From Shimazuella kribbensis DSM 45090 (lineage in GTDB: Bacteria; Bacillota; Bacilli; Thermoactinomycetales; Thermoactinomycetaceae), in assembly GCF_000428065.1 (NCBI RefSeq), contig NZ_ATZF01000001.1, forward strand, positions 177,822 through 241,821: 64,000 bases of DNA. Reading direction: 5' to 3'. Within the stretch, counting starts at the first letter, position 1. Each line of letters starts with the position of its first letter. Positions 36,211-45,946 of this stretch are shown one piece after another. The notes below the pieces were generated by a model that had not been told where the DNA came from, did not search any database, and saw nothing but the letters and a program-made list of their open reading frames with translations. Position numbers and translations under genes: made by a program.

Positions 36211-38610
36211 ATGGCAATAAAGAAAAGTGAACTATATAGTTCGTTATGGAAAAGTTGTGATGAATTAAGAGGTGGAATGGATGCTTCCCAGTACAAAAAC
36301 TACGTCTTAATCTTGTTGTTTGTTAAATATGTATCCGATAAATATGCAGGTAAGGTAGATGCACTGATTGAAATCCCTGAAGATGGAAGTTTTCAGGATA
36401 TGGTTAAACTCAAAGGGACGAAAGAGATCGGAGATGGAATGAATAAAATCATCGCCAAGTTAGCAGAAGCTAATGACCTCAAAGGGGTTATTGATGTGGA
36501 TGCTGACTTTAATGATCCTGATAAACTAGGGAAAGGCAAGGAAATGCAAGACCGTTTGTCCAATTTAGTTGCCATCTTTGAAAACCCTAGTTTAAACTTT
36601 CGGAACAATAAAGCAGATGGTGACGATATCTTAGGTGATGCCTATGAATACTTAATGCGCCATTTTGCGACGGAATCAGGTAAAAGCAAAGGACAATTTT
36701 ATACACCAGCTGAAGTTTCAAGGATAATGGCAAAAGTAATAGGTATCAATCAAGCTAAGAGCCAGGACCAAACCATCTACGATCCGACATGCGGATCAGG
36801 ATCACTGCTGTTAAAAGCTGCTGATGAAGTGCAGTTTGGAGTTACTATTTACGGACAGGAGATGGATAATGCGACCGCTGCTCTTGCGAAAATGAACATG
36901 ATCTTACATAACAACCCCACAGCTGAAATTTGGCAAGATAATACCTTATCCAAACCTTATTTTAAACAGGAAGACGGGACGTTAAAAACCTTTGATTTTG
37001 CTGTAGCTAATCCTCCCTTCTCTACCAAAGCATGGAGCAATGGCTTTGATCCAGCGAATGATTTATACGAACGATTCCATGGCTATGGTATGCCACCAGC
37101 GAAAAATGGCGATTATGCGTTTCTCTTACATCTGATTCGTTCCCTGAAGAATAAAGGAAAAGGTGCGATTATCCTGCCTCATGGTGTTTTATTTCGAGGA
37201 AATGCAGAAGCGGAAATCCGTAAACAATTGATTCGCAAAGGCTTTATCAAAGGGATTATCGGACTTCCAGCCAACCTGTTTTATGGGACAGGTATTCCTG
37301 CTTGTATCATTGTTCTTGATAAAGAAAACGCCGAAAGCCGCAAAGGTATCTTTATGATTGATGCAAGTAAAGGTTTTATGAAAGATGGCAACAAAAATCG
37401 CTTGAGGGAGCAAGATGTGCATAGAATTGTCGACGTTTTTACCAAGCAATTAACCATTCCCCACTATTCGAGGATGGTTTCACTAGACGATATCGAACAA
37501 AATGAGTACAACCTAAATATTCCTCGGTATATAGACAGTCAAGATAGTGAAGATATACAGGATATCGAAGCACATTTGTTAGGAGATATTCCAGAGAGAG
37601 ATATTAATAATTTAGCAACTTACTGGAATGTTTTTCCTACTTTGAAGAATTCTTTGTTCTCACTAAGTTTAAGAACAGGTTACAGTAAGTTGATGGTTCC
37701 TTCGGAGGAAATTAAACAAACGATTTTTACTCATTCGGAATTTAAAAGCTATATCCAAGCAGTAGAGATAGTGTTTGCCACATGGCAACAACACAGTACT
37801 GCAATGCTTAAACAGCTTAGCCAAGGTGTGAAACCTAAAGAAGTGATTCATCAGCTAGCGGAGGATATTCTGGAGTCCTTTTCAGATATTCAGCTGATTG
37901 ATCCCTATGATATCTACCAGCATCTAATGACCTATTGGTTGGAAACCATGCAGGATGATCTGTATCTCATTGCTTTCGATGGCTGGAAAGCAGAAGTGGT
38001 TGTTGTAAACGAGAAGAAACAAGAATGGGATTGTGATCTACTCCCCAAAAACCTTGTGGTCAACCGCTACTTTGCTGAGGAACAGTCAGCGATCGACCAG
38101 CTGGAAACTGCAAAAGAGGCAATACTTCGTGAAAAAGAAGAGTTAGAAGAAGAACACGCTGGTGAAGATGGTTTGCTTGAAGAAGTAAAATCAGATAAAG
38201 GCAAGATCAGCAAAGCAAGCATCCAGAAACGGATCAAAGAGATTAAACAGGATGCATATGCAGCTGATGAACTAGCAGTGCTCCAAGCATATGCAGCACT
38301 GATTGAACAAGAAGCGGAAGCGAATAAACAGCTTAAACTGGCACGAAAAGCTTTGGATGATCAAGTTCTCACAAAATATAGGGAACTAAGCGAAGCGGAC
38401 ATCCAAAATTTTGTTGTAGATGATAAATGGATGGCAACACTCCAAAATGCTATACAAAGCGAGTTGGATAGGATATCGCAGCGGCTATCTAAGCGAGTAA
38501 AAGAACTGGCAGAACGTTATGCTACACCTTTGTCAGCTTTACAAGGGGAAGTGGAAGATCTAACAGAGAAAGTAGAGGCACATCTACAAAGGATGGGATT
38601 TGTATGGTGA
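36211..38610 (+). CDS. hsdM: Type I restriction-modification DNA methyltransferase subunit M
   Basis: N6-adenine methyltransferase that pairs with HsdS to modify the target site. The N-terminal bundle (SLWKSCDELRGGMDASQYKN) is followed by QFYTPAEVS, motif I YDPTCGSGSLLL (residues 190-200) and catalytic motif IV ANPPF (266-270). At 799 residues it is much longer than common HsdM (~500): residues ~560-799 form an additional helical, coiled-coil-rich tail. It starts behind AGAAGGGAAGAG and overlaps hsdS by seven bases. Confidence 0.95.
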   Translation: MAIKKSELYSSLWKSCDELRGGMDASQYKNYVLILLFVKYVSDKYAGKVDALIEIPEDGSFQDMVKLKGTKEIGDGMNKIIAKLAEANDLKGVIDVDADFNDPDKLGKGKEMQDRLSNLVAIFENPSLNFRNNKADGDDILGDAYEYLMRHFATESGKSKGQFYTPAEVSRIMAKVIGINQAKSQDQTIYDPTCGSGSLLLKAADEVQFGVTIYGQEMDNATAALAKMNMILHNNPTAEIWQDNTLSKPYFKQEDGTLKTFDFAVANPPFSTKAWSNGFDPANDLYERFHGYGMPPAKNGDYAFLLHLIRSLKNKGKGAIILPHGVLFRGNAEAEIRKQLIRKGFIKGIIGLPANLFYGTGIPACIIVLDKENAESRKGIFMIDASKGFMKDGNKNRLREQDVHRIVDVFTKQLTIPHYSRMVSLDDIEQNEYNLNIPRYIDSQDSEDIQDIEAHLLGDIPERDINNLATYWNVFPTLKNSLFSLSLRTGYSKLMVPSEEIKQTIFTHSEFKSYIQAVEIVFATWQQHSTAMLKQLSQGVKPKEVIHQLAEDILESFSDIQLIDPYDIYQHLMTYWLETMQDDLYLIAFDGWKAEVVVVNEKKQEWDCDLLPKNLVVNRYFAEEQSAIDQLETAKEAILREKEELEEEHAGEDGLLEEVKSDKGKISKASIQKRIKEIKQDAYAADELAVLQAYAALIEQEAEANKQLKLARKALDDQVLTKYRELSEADIQNFVVDDKWMATLQNAIQSELDRISQRLSKRVKELAERYATPLSALQGEVEDLTEKVEAHLQRMGFVW

Positions 38611-39881
38611 TGGGGACAATGGTATCGGAAGATTATAAACAGACTGAAGTAGGAGTTATTCCTAAAGAATGGAATTTAAAGAAATTCGAGGATGTTTTGA
38701 CTGGTTTTTCAAGCGGAGCCACTCCATATAGGAGTAATTCCGACTATTATAATGGTGATATAAGATGGATTACAAGTGGTGAACTAAACTACAACGTAAT
38801 CAATGATACAATTGAAAAAATTACAAAAGAAGCTGTAAAAAAAACTAATTTAAAAATACTTCCAAAAGGTACATTCCTTATAGCTATTACTGGATTGGAA
38901 GCTAAAGGTACTAGAGGGAGTTGTGGAATTGTTGGAAAGGAGTCTACAACAAATCAATCTTGCATGGCTCTCTTTCCTACTAAAGAATTATTAATAGATT
39001 ATCTCTTTCATTATTATGTAAATTATGGTGATTCTTTAGCATTAGAATATTGTCAAGGTACTAAGCAACAAAGCTATACTGGAACCATTGTAAAAAAACT
39101 TCCAATAGTTCTCCCGCCACTCCCTGAACAACAAGCCATAGCCGAGGCATTGAGCGATGTAGATGTATTACTTACTTCACTAGAGCAGTTGATCGCCAAA
39201 AAGAGAAACATCAAACAAGGCACCATGCAACATCTACTAACTGGAAAAAAACGTTTACCAGGGTTTACTGGGAAGTGGGAAGAAAAAAAACTAGGGGATA
39301 TCTGTAATTACCAAAATGGCTCTTCTATTGAGAAATATTTCAATAACGATGATGGTTTTAAAGTAGTTTCTATTGGAAATTATTCAAGTGAAGGAAGATA
39401 TATTGAAAATCAAACATTTATTGATAGAGGAATAGAGAAATTAATAAAAAGATTCATCTTAAACAAAAATGATTTAACTATGATTTTAAATGATAAAACA
39501 TCTAACGGAACTATAATTGGTAGAGTTTTATTGATTAAGGAAAGTGGCAAATACGTATTTAACCAACGGACAATGAGACTAGCACCTAGTAATGATATTT
39601 TCCCTTTATTTTTGTATTACAAAATAAACAGTGATGAGGTTCATAACCTAATTGTAGGATTAGCAAAACCAGGAACACAGATTTATGTTAATACAAATGA
39701 TATTTTAGAATTAGCAATGGTATTTCCAAAAACAATTGAAGAACAAAAAGCAATTGCCCAAATCCTTAGTGATATAGATGCCGAGATAGAAGCTTTAGAA
39801 CAAAAACGGGACAAGTACAATGCTATCAAACAAGGGATGATGCAAGAATTACTCACAGGGAGAGTGAGATTAAGAGTATGA
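38604..39881 (+). CDS. hsdS: Type I restriction-modification specificity subunit S
   Basis: DNA-recognition subunit of 425 residues with two target-recognition domains. The two conserved helical spacers are PLPEQQAIAEALSDVDVLL..IKQGTMQHLLTGKKRLPGF and EEQKAIAQILSDIDAEI..IKQGMMQELLTG, so both half-sites are intact. It opens with QTEVGVIPKEWNLKK. The two TRDs are more AT-rich than the flanks, as expected if they are exchanged between strains. The 3' end overlaps hsdR as ATGA. Confidence 0.95.
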   Translation: MVMGTMVSEDYKQTEVGVIPKEWNLKKFEDVLTGFSSGATPYRSNSDYYNGDIRWITSGELNYNVINDTIEKITKEAVKKTNLKILPKGTFLIAITGLEAKGTRGSCGIVGKESTTNQSCMALFPTKELLIDYLFHYYVNYGDSLALEYCQGTKQQSYTGTIVKKLPIVLPPLPEQQAIAEALSDVDVLLTSLEQLIAKKRNIKQGTMQHLLTGKKRLPGFTGKWEEKKLGDICNYQNGSSIEKYFNNDDGFKVVSIGNYSSEGRYIENQTFIDRGIEKLIKRFILNKNDLTMILNDKTSNGTIIGRVLLIKESGKYVFNQRTMRLAPSNDIFPLFLYYKINSDEVHNLIVGLAKPGTQIYVNTNDILELAMVFPKTIEEQKAIAQILSDIDAEIEALEQKRDKYNAIKQGMMQELLTGRVRLRV

Positions 39882-42800
39882 CAGTTGGTCAACAAGAGCG
39901 TATCACCCAAAATCGCGTCGTCAAACTATTCCAAAGCGAACTAAAATATGAATATCTAGGGAATTGGAATGACCGGGCAAATAATAGAAATTTAGAAGTG
40001 ACTCTCTTGCGCAAGTTTCTGCATAAACAAGGGTATAGTCAAGGGCTAATCAATCGAGCTATTTTTGCGTTTACGAAAGCAGCTACCAGCCAAGGGAAGA
40101 GTCCCTATGATATCAACAAGGAAGTTTATTCGTTGCTACGCTATGGGGTAAAAATAAAGGAAACAATCGGAGATACTACTCAGACAGTCTGGTTAGTTGA
40201 TTGGGAGACACCGCAGAACAATACGTTTGCCATCGCGGAGGAAGTAACGGTCAAAGGAGAGAACAAGAAGCGTCCCGACATTGTCTTGTATGTAAATGGG
40301 ATTGCCATTGGGGTATTGGAGCTAAAACGAAGCACGGTATCTGTCTCTGAGGGGATTCGCCAGAACTTGGATAACCAACGAGCTGAGTTTATTCAGCCCT
40401 TTTTTTCGACGATCCAACTGATTATGGCAGGTAATGATACAGAAGGGGTTCGCTATGGAGCGATCGAGACGCCGGAAAAATATTACCTAACATGGAAAGA
40501 AGACAGCGAGACCGAAAATCTCTTAGATCGGCAACTGATTCAGCTCTGTCAAAAAGAGAGATTGTTAGAGTTAGTACATGATTTTATTGTTTTTGATCGA
40601 GGGATTAAAAAGATCTCACGACCCAATCAATATTTTGGAGTAAAAGCTGCGCAAGAGAGTCTTCGGATTCGCGAAGGTGGGATTATTTGGCATACCCAAG
40701 GTAGCGGGAAGAGTTTGACAATGGTTTGGTTGACCAAGTGGATTCGCGAACATATCAAAGATTCACGGGTACTGATCATCACGGATCGTGATGAACTGGA
40801 CAAGCAAATTGAAAAAGTATTTAAAGGGGTGGATGAAGAGATTTATCGTACAGCCAGTGGAAAAGATCTCTTACAGAAATTAAATGTTCCTACTCCATGG
40901 TTGATCTGTTCCCTGATCCATAAGTTTGGTCGCAAGGAAGAAGTGGCTTACGAAAATTATATTGATGAACTGAAGCGAAGCATCCCCAAAGATTTTAAAG
41001 CTAAAGGTGATATTTATGTCTTTGTGGATGAGTGTCACCGTACTCAATCAAACAAACTGCATAAAGCAATGAAAAGCATTTTGCCCAATGCGATTTTTAT
41101 CGGGTTTACAGGGACACCTCTGCTCAAAAAAGATAAGCAAAAAAGTGTTGAGGTATTTGGTAAATACATTCATACCTATAAATTTGATGAAGCTGTTTCA
41201 GATAAGGTAGTACTAGATTTACGCTATGAAGCACGAAATATCGATCAAAATATCACCTCGGAAAAGAAGATAGACCAGTGGTTTGAAGCTAAGACAAGGG
41301 GATTGACGGACTATGCTTTAGCACAGTTGAAAAAGAAATGGGGCACAATGCAGCGTGTGCTCAGTTCGCAATCTAGATTAGAAAAAGTCGTAGCTGATAT
41401 CATGCTTGATATGGAAATCAAAGAACGCCTACAAAGCGGGCGTGGCAATGCCATGCTGGTAGCGGGCAGCATTTATGAAGCATGCAAATATTACGAGTTG
41501 TTTCTGCGTTCTGGCTTACGACAATGTGCTATCATCACTTCTTATAATCCATCAGCTAAAGATCTTAAAGGTGAGAGTACAGGCGAAGGAGCACCAACGG
41601 ATAAATTAAAAAAATATGAAATTTACCAAAAAATGTTGAACGGAAAGCCCCCAGAAGTGTTTGAAGAAGAGGTTAAAAAGAAATTTATTGAAGAACCCGC
41701 TCAGATGAAACTACTGATCGTGGTTGATAAATTACTTACTGGTTTTGATGCTCCATCAGCAACATATCTTTACATTGATAAAAGCATGCGTGACCACGGG
41801 TTGTTCCAAGCAATTTGCCGGGTGAACCGTTTGGATGGAGACGACAAAGAATATGGCTATGTCATTGATTATAAAGACTTGTTTGGAAGTTTGGAGCATT
41901 CCATTACAGATTATACCTCAGGTGCATTTGATGATTATGATCAATCGGACGTAGGGGGATTATTGACTAATCGCTTGGAGGCAGCTAAGGAACGTTTGGA
42001 TCAGGCGCTAGAAAGTATCAAAGCACTATGTGAACCAGTAGTGCCGCCTAAAGATACAATGGCCTACATCCGTTATTTTTGTGCGGAAAACTCTGAATAC
42101 CCTAATGAGTTAAAAGAAAATGAACCAAAGCGAATCGCCTTGTATAAGCAAACTGCTGCTTTGATTCGCGCTTATGCGAATATTGCCAATGAAATGGAAC
42201 AAGCAGGTTATACTCCAAAGGAAATAGAAGAGGTCAAATATGATGTGAAGTATTACGAAAGTGTTCGGGAAGAGATGAAGCGGGCGAGTGGTGATTATAT
42301 TGATTTAAAGGCATATGAGCCTGCGATGCGTCATTTAATTGATACGTATATCAGAGCGGAAGAGAGTGAACAAGTCTCTGTCTTAGAGGACTTAACTTTG
42401 GTTGAGTTGATTATCCAGCGAGGCCCAGAAGCGATCAAAGAAATGCCAAAGGGAATCAGACAAGATGAAGAAGCCATTGCGGAAACGATTGAGAATAATG
42501 TTCGAAGACTAATTATTGATGAAACGCCGACTAATCCAAAGTATTATGCCAACATGTCGACCCTGCTAGATAAATTAATCAAAGAGCGCAAAACAGCTGC
42601 AGAACACTACGAATCATATTTAACAAAAATTATTGAACTAAGTAAAAAAGTGAAAAATCCAAGTAACTCTGCTAGTTATCCGACTAGCATGAATTCCAAT
42701 GCAAAAAGAGCTCTATTCGATAACTTAAATCAAAATGAAGAGCTTGCTATTGCCTTGGATAAAGCGATAAGATACACAAAGAAAGATGGATGGCGTGGTA

Positions 42801-42907
42801 AAAAGATCAAGGAACGTGAAGTTGAAAATGCAATCAAACAACATATTAAAGACGCAGAAATGGTAAAAACAATTTTTGAGATAGTGAAAAAACAAGGGGA
42901 ATACTAA
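39878..42907 (+). CDS. hsdR: Type I restriction enzyme subunit R (nuclease-translocase)
   Basis: 1009-residue motor and nuclease subunit. The nuclease site PD-(D/E)XK appears as KRPDIVLYVNGIAIGVLELK (Asp134, Glu148, Lys150). Walker A HTQGSGKS is at residues 272-279, the DEAD-type box VFVDECHRTQ and motif III GFTGTPLL follow, and the C-terminal helical domain binds the M2S core. It appears intact. The start overlaps the hsdS stop by four bases. Confidence 0.96.
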   Translation: MTVGQQERITQNRVVKLFQSELKYEYLGNWNDRANNRNLEVTLLRKFLHKQGYSQGLINRAIFAFTKAATSQGKSPYDINKEVYSLLRYGVKIKETIGDTTQTVWLVDWETPQNNTFAIAEEVTVKGENKKRPDIVLYVNGIAIGVLELKRSTVSVSEGIRQNLDNQRAEFIQPFFSTIQLIMAGNDTEGVRYGAIETPEKYYLTWKEDSETENLLDRQLIQLCQKERLLELVHDFIVFDRGIKKISRPNQYFGVKAAQESLRIREGGIIWHTQGSGKSLTMVWLTKWIREHIKDSRVLIITDRDELDKQIEKVFKGVDEEIYRTASGKDLLQKLNVPTPWLICSLIHKFGRKEEVAYENYIDELKRSIPKDFKAKGDIYVFVDECHRTQSNKLHKAMKSILPNAIFIGFTGTPLLKKDKQKSVEVFGKYIHTYKFDEAVSDKVVLDLRYEARNIDQNITSEKKIDQWFEAKTRGLTDYALAQLKKKWGTMQRVLSSQSRLEKVVADIMLDMEIKERLQSGRGNAMLVAGSIYEACKYYELFLRSGLRQCAIITSYNPSAKDLKGESTGEGAPTDKLKKYEIYQKMLNGKPPEVFEEEVKKKFIEEPAQMKLLIVVDKLLTGFDAPSATYLYIDKSMRDHGLFQAICRVNRLDGDDKEYGYVIDYKDLFGSLEHSITDYTSGAFDDYDQSDVGGLLTNRLEAAKERLDQALESIKALCEPVVPPKDTMAYIRYFCAENSEYPNELKENEPKRIALYKQTAALIRAYANIANEMEQAGYTPKEIEEVKYDVKYYESVREEMKRASGDYIDLKAYEPAMRHLIDTYIRAEESEQVSVLEDLTLVELIIQRGPEAIKEMPKGIRQDEEAIAETIENNVRRLIIDETPTNPKYYANMSTLLDKLIKERKTAAEHYESYLTKIIELSKKVKNPSNSASYPTSMNSNAKRALFDNLNQNEELAIALDKAIRYTKKDGWRGKKIKEREVENAIKQHIKDAEMVKTIFEIVKKQGEY

Positions 42908-42908
42908 T

Positions 42909-43637
42909 GTGCAACGAATCACTGTCGGAAATTTAGAATTGGATGTAGTAAAAAAAGATATCAAAAATCTTCATCTAGGTGTTTATCCACCTAACGGCAG
43001 GGTACGTGTAGCTGCTCCTTTGAGTATGGATGATGAAGCTATTAGGCTGTTTATTATTTCTAAATTGACTTGGATAAAAAAACAACAAGCAAAATTTGCA
43101 AGTCAAGATCGCCAATCTGAACGAGAATATGTTTCTGGCGAGAGTCATTATGTAAGCGGTACTCGTTACTTGCTTAATGTCATTTATGGAAAGACCAAGC
43201 CTGGAGTAGTAATAAGGAATAAGACTTACATTGATTTATATGTAAGAGAAAGTAGCACCCAAGAACAACGAGCAAAAGTAATGATGGAGTGGTATCGCCA
43301 ACGACTAAAATTACAAATTCCTAAACTCATTGCAAAATGGGAGAAAAAAATTGGTGTTAAAGTTGCAGCTTGGGGTGTAAAGCAAATGAAAACCAAGTGG
43401 GGTTCTTGTAATATTTTAGAGAAACGAATTTGGTTAAATCTCGAGTTGGCTAAAAAGCCAATACATTGTTTGGAGTATGTGATTGTGCACGAACTTGTTC
43501 ATTTACTAGAGCGGCTTCATAACGATCGATTCGTTGCTTACATGGACAAGTTTATGCCACAGTGGTCGATCTATAAGGATGAACTTAATAACTTTGTTTT
43601 GGATGACACTAATTGGGAACCACAACAACAGCATTAG
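42909..43637 (+). CDS. YgjP/DUF45-family zinc metallopeptidase
   Basis: 242 residues. The conserved KTKWGSCNILEKRIWLNLEL precedes YVIVHELVHLLERLH, where HELVH (His194, Glu195, His198) forms a gluzincin-like site with His204 nearby. DUF45 genes are regularly found at the end of type I restriction operons, but their role there is not known. GTG start immediately after the hsdR stop, behind AAGGGG, so it belongs to the same operon. Confidence 0.88.
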   Translation: MQRITVGNLELDVVKKDIKNLHLGVYPPNGRVRVAAPLSMDDEAIRLFIISKLTWIKKQQAKFASQDRQSEREYVSGESHYVSGTRYLLNVIYGKTKPGVVIRNKTYIDLYVRESSTQEQRAKVMMEWYRQRLKLQIPKLIAKWEKKIGVKVAAWGVKQMKTKWGSCNILEKRIWLNLELAKKPIHCLEYVIVHELVHLLERLHNDRFVAYMDKFMPQWSIYKDELNNFVLDDTNWEPQQQH

Positions 43638-43804
43638 GGCAAAGAGAGTTTGAATAAAAAGATTAATCACCATAAAATGATAGTACATTAGTACAAGGTT
43701 TAACTTAACCTGTAATAATACTAATTTAATTATGTTTTCTTATGTTATTTTTTTAGTAATATAACTAGGGGAAATGTATTGTATATAGGGATATAAAATA
43801 GAAG

Positions 43805-43829
43805 AAGCGAGCTATTTATCAGCTCGCTT
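43805..43829. terminator. Bidirectional hairpin between the RM operon and the regulator/peptide genes
   Basis: 9-bp stem AAGCGAGCT/AGCTCGCTT with a 7-base loop, then TTTTTCT on the plus strand. On the minus strand it lies four bases past the 15-codon peptide gene. Confidence 0.75.
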
Positions 43830-43832
43830 TTT

Positions 43833-43880
43833 CTAATATCTAAACTCTTCTGGGTCCCCAGGTCCATAATTAAGTTGCAT
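43833..43880 (-). CDS. 15-residue peptide gene overlapping the regulator's end
   Basis: ATG at 43880 lies inside the last codons of the XRE-TPR gene, with AGGGAGG seven bases upstream, and the frame ends at TAG 43833. The peptide is MQLNYGPGDPEEFRY: hydrophilic, acidic, no signal sequence. A short peptide gene tucked behind a TPR regulator is the layout of RRNPP quorum-sensing cassettes, although those pre-peptides normally carry a secretion signal. Translation is inferred from the strong ribosome site. A hairpin follows immediately. Confidence 0.55.
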   Translation of the reverse strand: MQLNYGPGDPEEFRY

Positions 43881-45255
43881 TCGAAATCCTCCCTTGTTTG
43901 ATAATAAAATACAATGCTAGAGAATGATTTTTTAATTCCTCTGGATTTGTTTGTTCATAACATTCGCATAAACTAGTTAGGATTTCTTTCTCTAGGTGTA
44001 AGAAATGGTGTTTCTTGGCCAAGTCTCTGGCTTTATTCAAAGTTTCGATAGCTTCCGTAAATAGTGATTGTTCTACATACCATCTCCCTAAAGCAGAAAG
44101 GGATTCTGTATGAGATAGTTCATCACTGTATTTTTTGCTTATTTCTATTGATTTGTCAAGGATTCCTTTAGCATCCTCAAATTTTTTCTGCTGGACTAAT
44201 AATGAACCAAGTAATCGATAATTATATGGTCTTAAATATTCCTTCGTGACCATTTCATTTATATGGAGAGCTTTGTACAAATATTCTTCTGCTTTGTCCA
44301 GTTTGCCAAGAGAGGAATAGATCATTCCTGCACAAGACCATAAAGTAAATAGTTTGTTATAGTCATTGTTTATAAGTGCTATTTCAATTCCTTTGAATGC
44401 ATTTTGTAAGGCTTCTTCGGTAAGGTTTAATTTGTGTAGAACAGTCGAATAGATCAAGTACATTTGAGCAATTACAGAAGTACGAACGGAATGAGGATCA
44501 TTTGCATTGTTGATAGCATCATTTAAATCCTTTATTGCTAGACGTGCTTTTTCATTTTGATTTAGATTTTCCAAGTAGATAGCTTTATTTAAAAGGAGGT
44601 TGTATTTTGTATATTGCCTTTCTCCCTCTTCAACAAAGTGTTCGATTCCTTTTTTAGCATAGAATAGAGCACTAGCATAATCATTACGATTATGGGCGAT
44701 CACACTCAAATAGTTATAACTTGTTGACTTAATGTTTGTATGAGAGAGGCAGTGTTCCCTGTTGACTTGATCGATTGCATGTAAAAAATAATCCTCTGAC
44801 TTGATTAGTATTTTATTTGATGAATGATTGCTTGTCCCACGGTTGGTTATCTTCCTGCCCTTTTCCCGATAAATTTTCCCTTTCAAAAAATGATAAAAAG
44901 GAGCTAATTTGGTTTCGGATTCGAAATCTAGTTCTTTGTTTAGCATTTCTAATTCTTGTTCCCATTTTTCAGGGTTTGTTGCTAGTAGATCGTCGATATT
45001 CGCTAGTTTTCTTAAATAGTGTCTTTCTCGTAACTCTTCTTCTGGTATTACTCCACAAAGTTCTTCTGCTAAACCGAATTCCTGAGCATACAAAATATAT
45101 TTTTCTTTTGCTACACCTTCAAAGCCACGTTCCAGATTACTTATTGTTGTTGTTCCCACTTTTAGTTGGTCTGCTATTTCTTTCTGAAGTATGCCCCTTC
45201 TGGTTCTTTCCGCTTTGAGTTTGACTCCAACTCTCTTCTTATCCAAAATCAACAC
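43870..45255 (-). CDS. XRE-HTH regulator with TPR domain (RRNPP-like)
   Basis: 461 residues. An N-terminal Cro/CI helix-turn-helix (KAERTRRGILQKEIADQLKVGTTTISNLERG, written here as residues ~14-44) precedes ~380 residues of helical TPR repeats (e.g. YASALFYAKKGIEHFVEEG, LDKAEEYLYKALHINE). This is the architecture of peptide-sensing PlcR, NprR and AimR-like proteins. It is divergent from the lasso cluster, 345 bases away, and overlaps a 15-codon peptide gene. Control of the lasso cluster by this protein is a reasonable guess, not shown. Confidence 0.85.
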   Translation of the reverse strand: MLILDKKRVGVKLKAERTRRGILQKEIADQLKVGTTTISNLERGFEGVAKEKYILYAQEFGLAEELCGVIPEEELRERHYLRKLANIDDLLATNPEKWEQELEMLNKELDFESETKLAPFYHFLKGKIYREKGRKITNRGTSNHSSNKILIKSEDYFLHAIDQVNREHCLSHTNIKSTSYNYLSVIAHNRNDYASALFYAKKGIEHFVEEGERQYTKYNLLLNKAIYLENLNQNEKARLAIKDLNDAINNANDPHSVRTSVIAQMYLIYSTVLHKLNLTEEALQNAFKGIEIALINNDYNKLFTLWSCAGMIYSSLGKLDKAEEYLYKALHINEMVTKEYLRPYNYRLLGSLLVQQKKFEDAKGILDKSIEISKKYSDELSHTESLSALGRWYVEQSLFTEAIETLNKARDLAKKHHFLHLEKEILTSLCECYEQTNPEELKNHSLALYFIIKQGRISNAT

Positions 45256-45600
45256 CTCAATTACAGGATTAGAAAATTCTCATTACCGTAATTTATCCAT
45301 TTTTCAATTTATTTGCAAGCGTATTTGTATTTGCTACTGTAAAAAATCATAAAAATCCAGTCAGTTCAAATTTATAATATTGTGATTATAATTGATTTAG
45401 AAAAAGAGTTTGTGAGTGCTTGATGGATATATCACTAATTCTCGATAAGACAAGTTTATTTCATATTTATTAATTTCGATATCGTTAAAACAATAATGAT
45501 CATCATAGAAAAAACAACTTCTGTCTTCTTTTGTTTCGGAGTAATTGATTTTAGCAATATTTATTAATTTAGCAAAATCAAACGAAAGGGATGAATAAAA
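45256..45600. promoter_or_regulatory. Divergent control region between the XRE-TPR gene and the lasso cluster
   Basis: 345 bases, very AT-rich. An imperfect inverted repeat GATTTTAGC (45547-45555)/AGCAAAATC (45571-45579) lies just before the first gene, and ATGATCAT is a short palindrome near 45500. TTTGCAAGCG and TTTGTATTTGC near 45310-45335 form a loose repeat. I cannot fix promoters with confidence. Confidence 0.35.
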
Positions 45601-45921
45601 ATGGCACTAAAACTAATCGTAGAAGGATGCAAAGAAAAGGTAAGAGATTTCGTAGAATTCCTCAAAATTAGCCCATATTGGAGACTGTACAGTGGATCAA
45701 AGTTGTCACTGGGAAAAGAGGAGATGAGGATCGATTACTATTTTGATAAAAAACTGCAAAACAATCTCTCCCTGACAGATAAACCAATAAGCAAACTCAC
45801 CATTCACAGCAAAGATGGAAAAAAGATAGAGATCACGCTGCTGGATGCACAAGTAGTAGAGATTGAGGAAGGGATTACTTACATTTACGGAAAAAACTAT
45901 GATGTGTATGCAGGCAAATAA
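45601..45921 (+). CDS. Hypothetical protein heading the lasso cluster, 106 aa
   Basis: A small basic protein, no signal or TM segment. The N-terminus (LKLIVEGCKEKVRDFVEFLK) looks like the small DUF3970-type fold; the rest is beta-rich (ISKLTIHSKDGKKIEITLLD). It is 25 bases upstream of the methyltransferase gene and shares its direction, so it is likely co-transcribed. The ribosome site AAAGGGATG precedes the ATG. Whether it acts in lasso biosynthesis, immunity or neither is unknown. Confidence 0.6.
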   Translation: MALKLIVEGCKEKVRDFVEFLKISPYWRLYSGSKLSLGKEEMRIDYYFDKKLQNNLSLTDKPISKLTIHSKDGKKIEITLLDAQVVEIEEGITYIYGKNYDVYAGK

Positions 45922-45946
45922 ATGCAATGACAATAGGAGGTTCACA

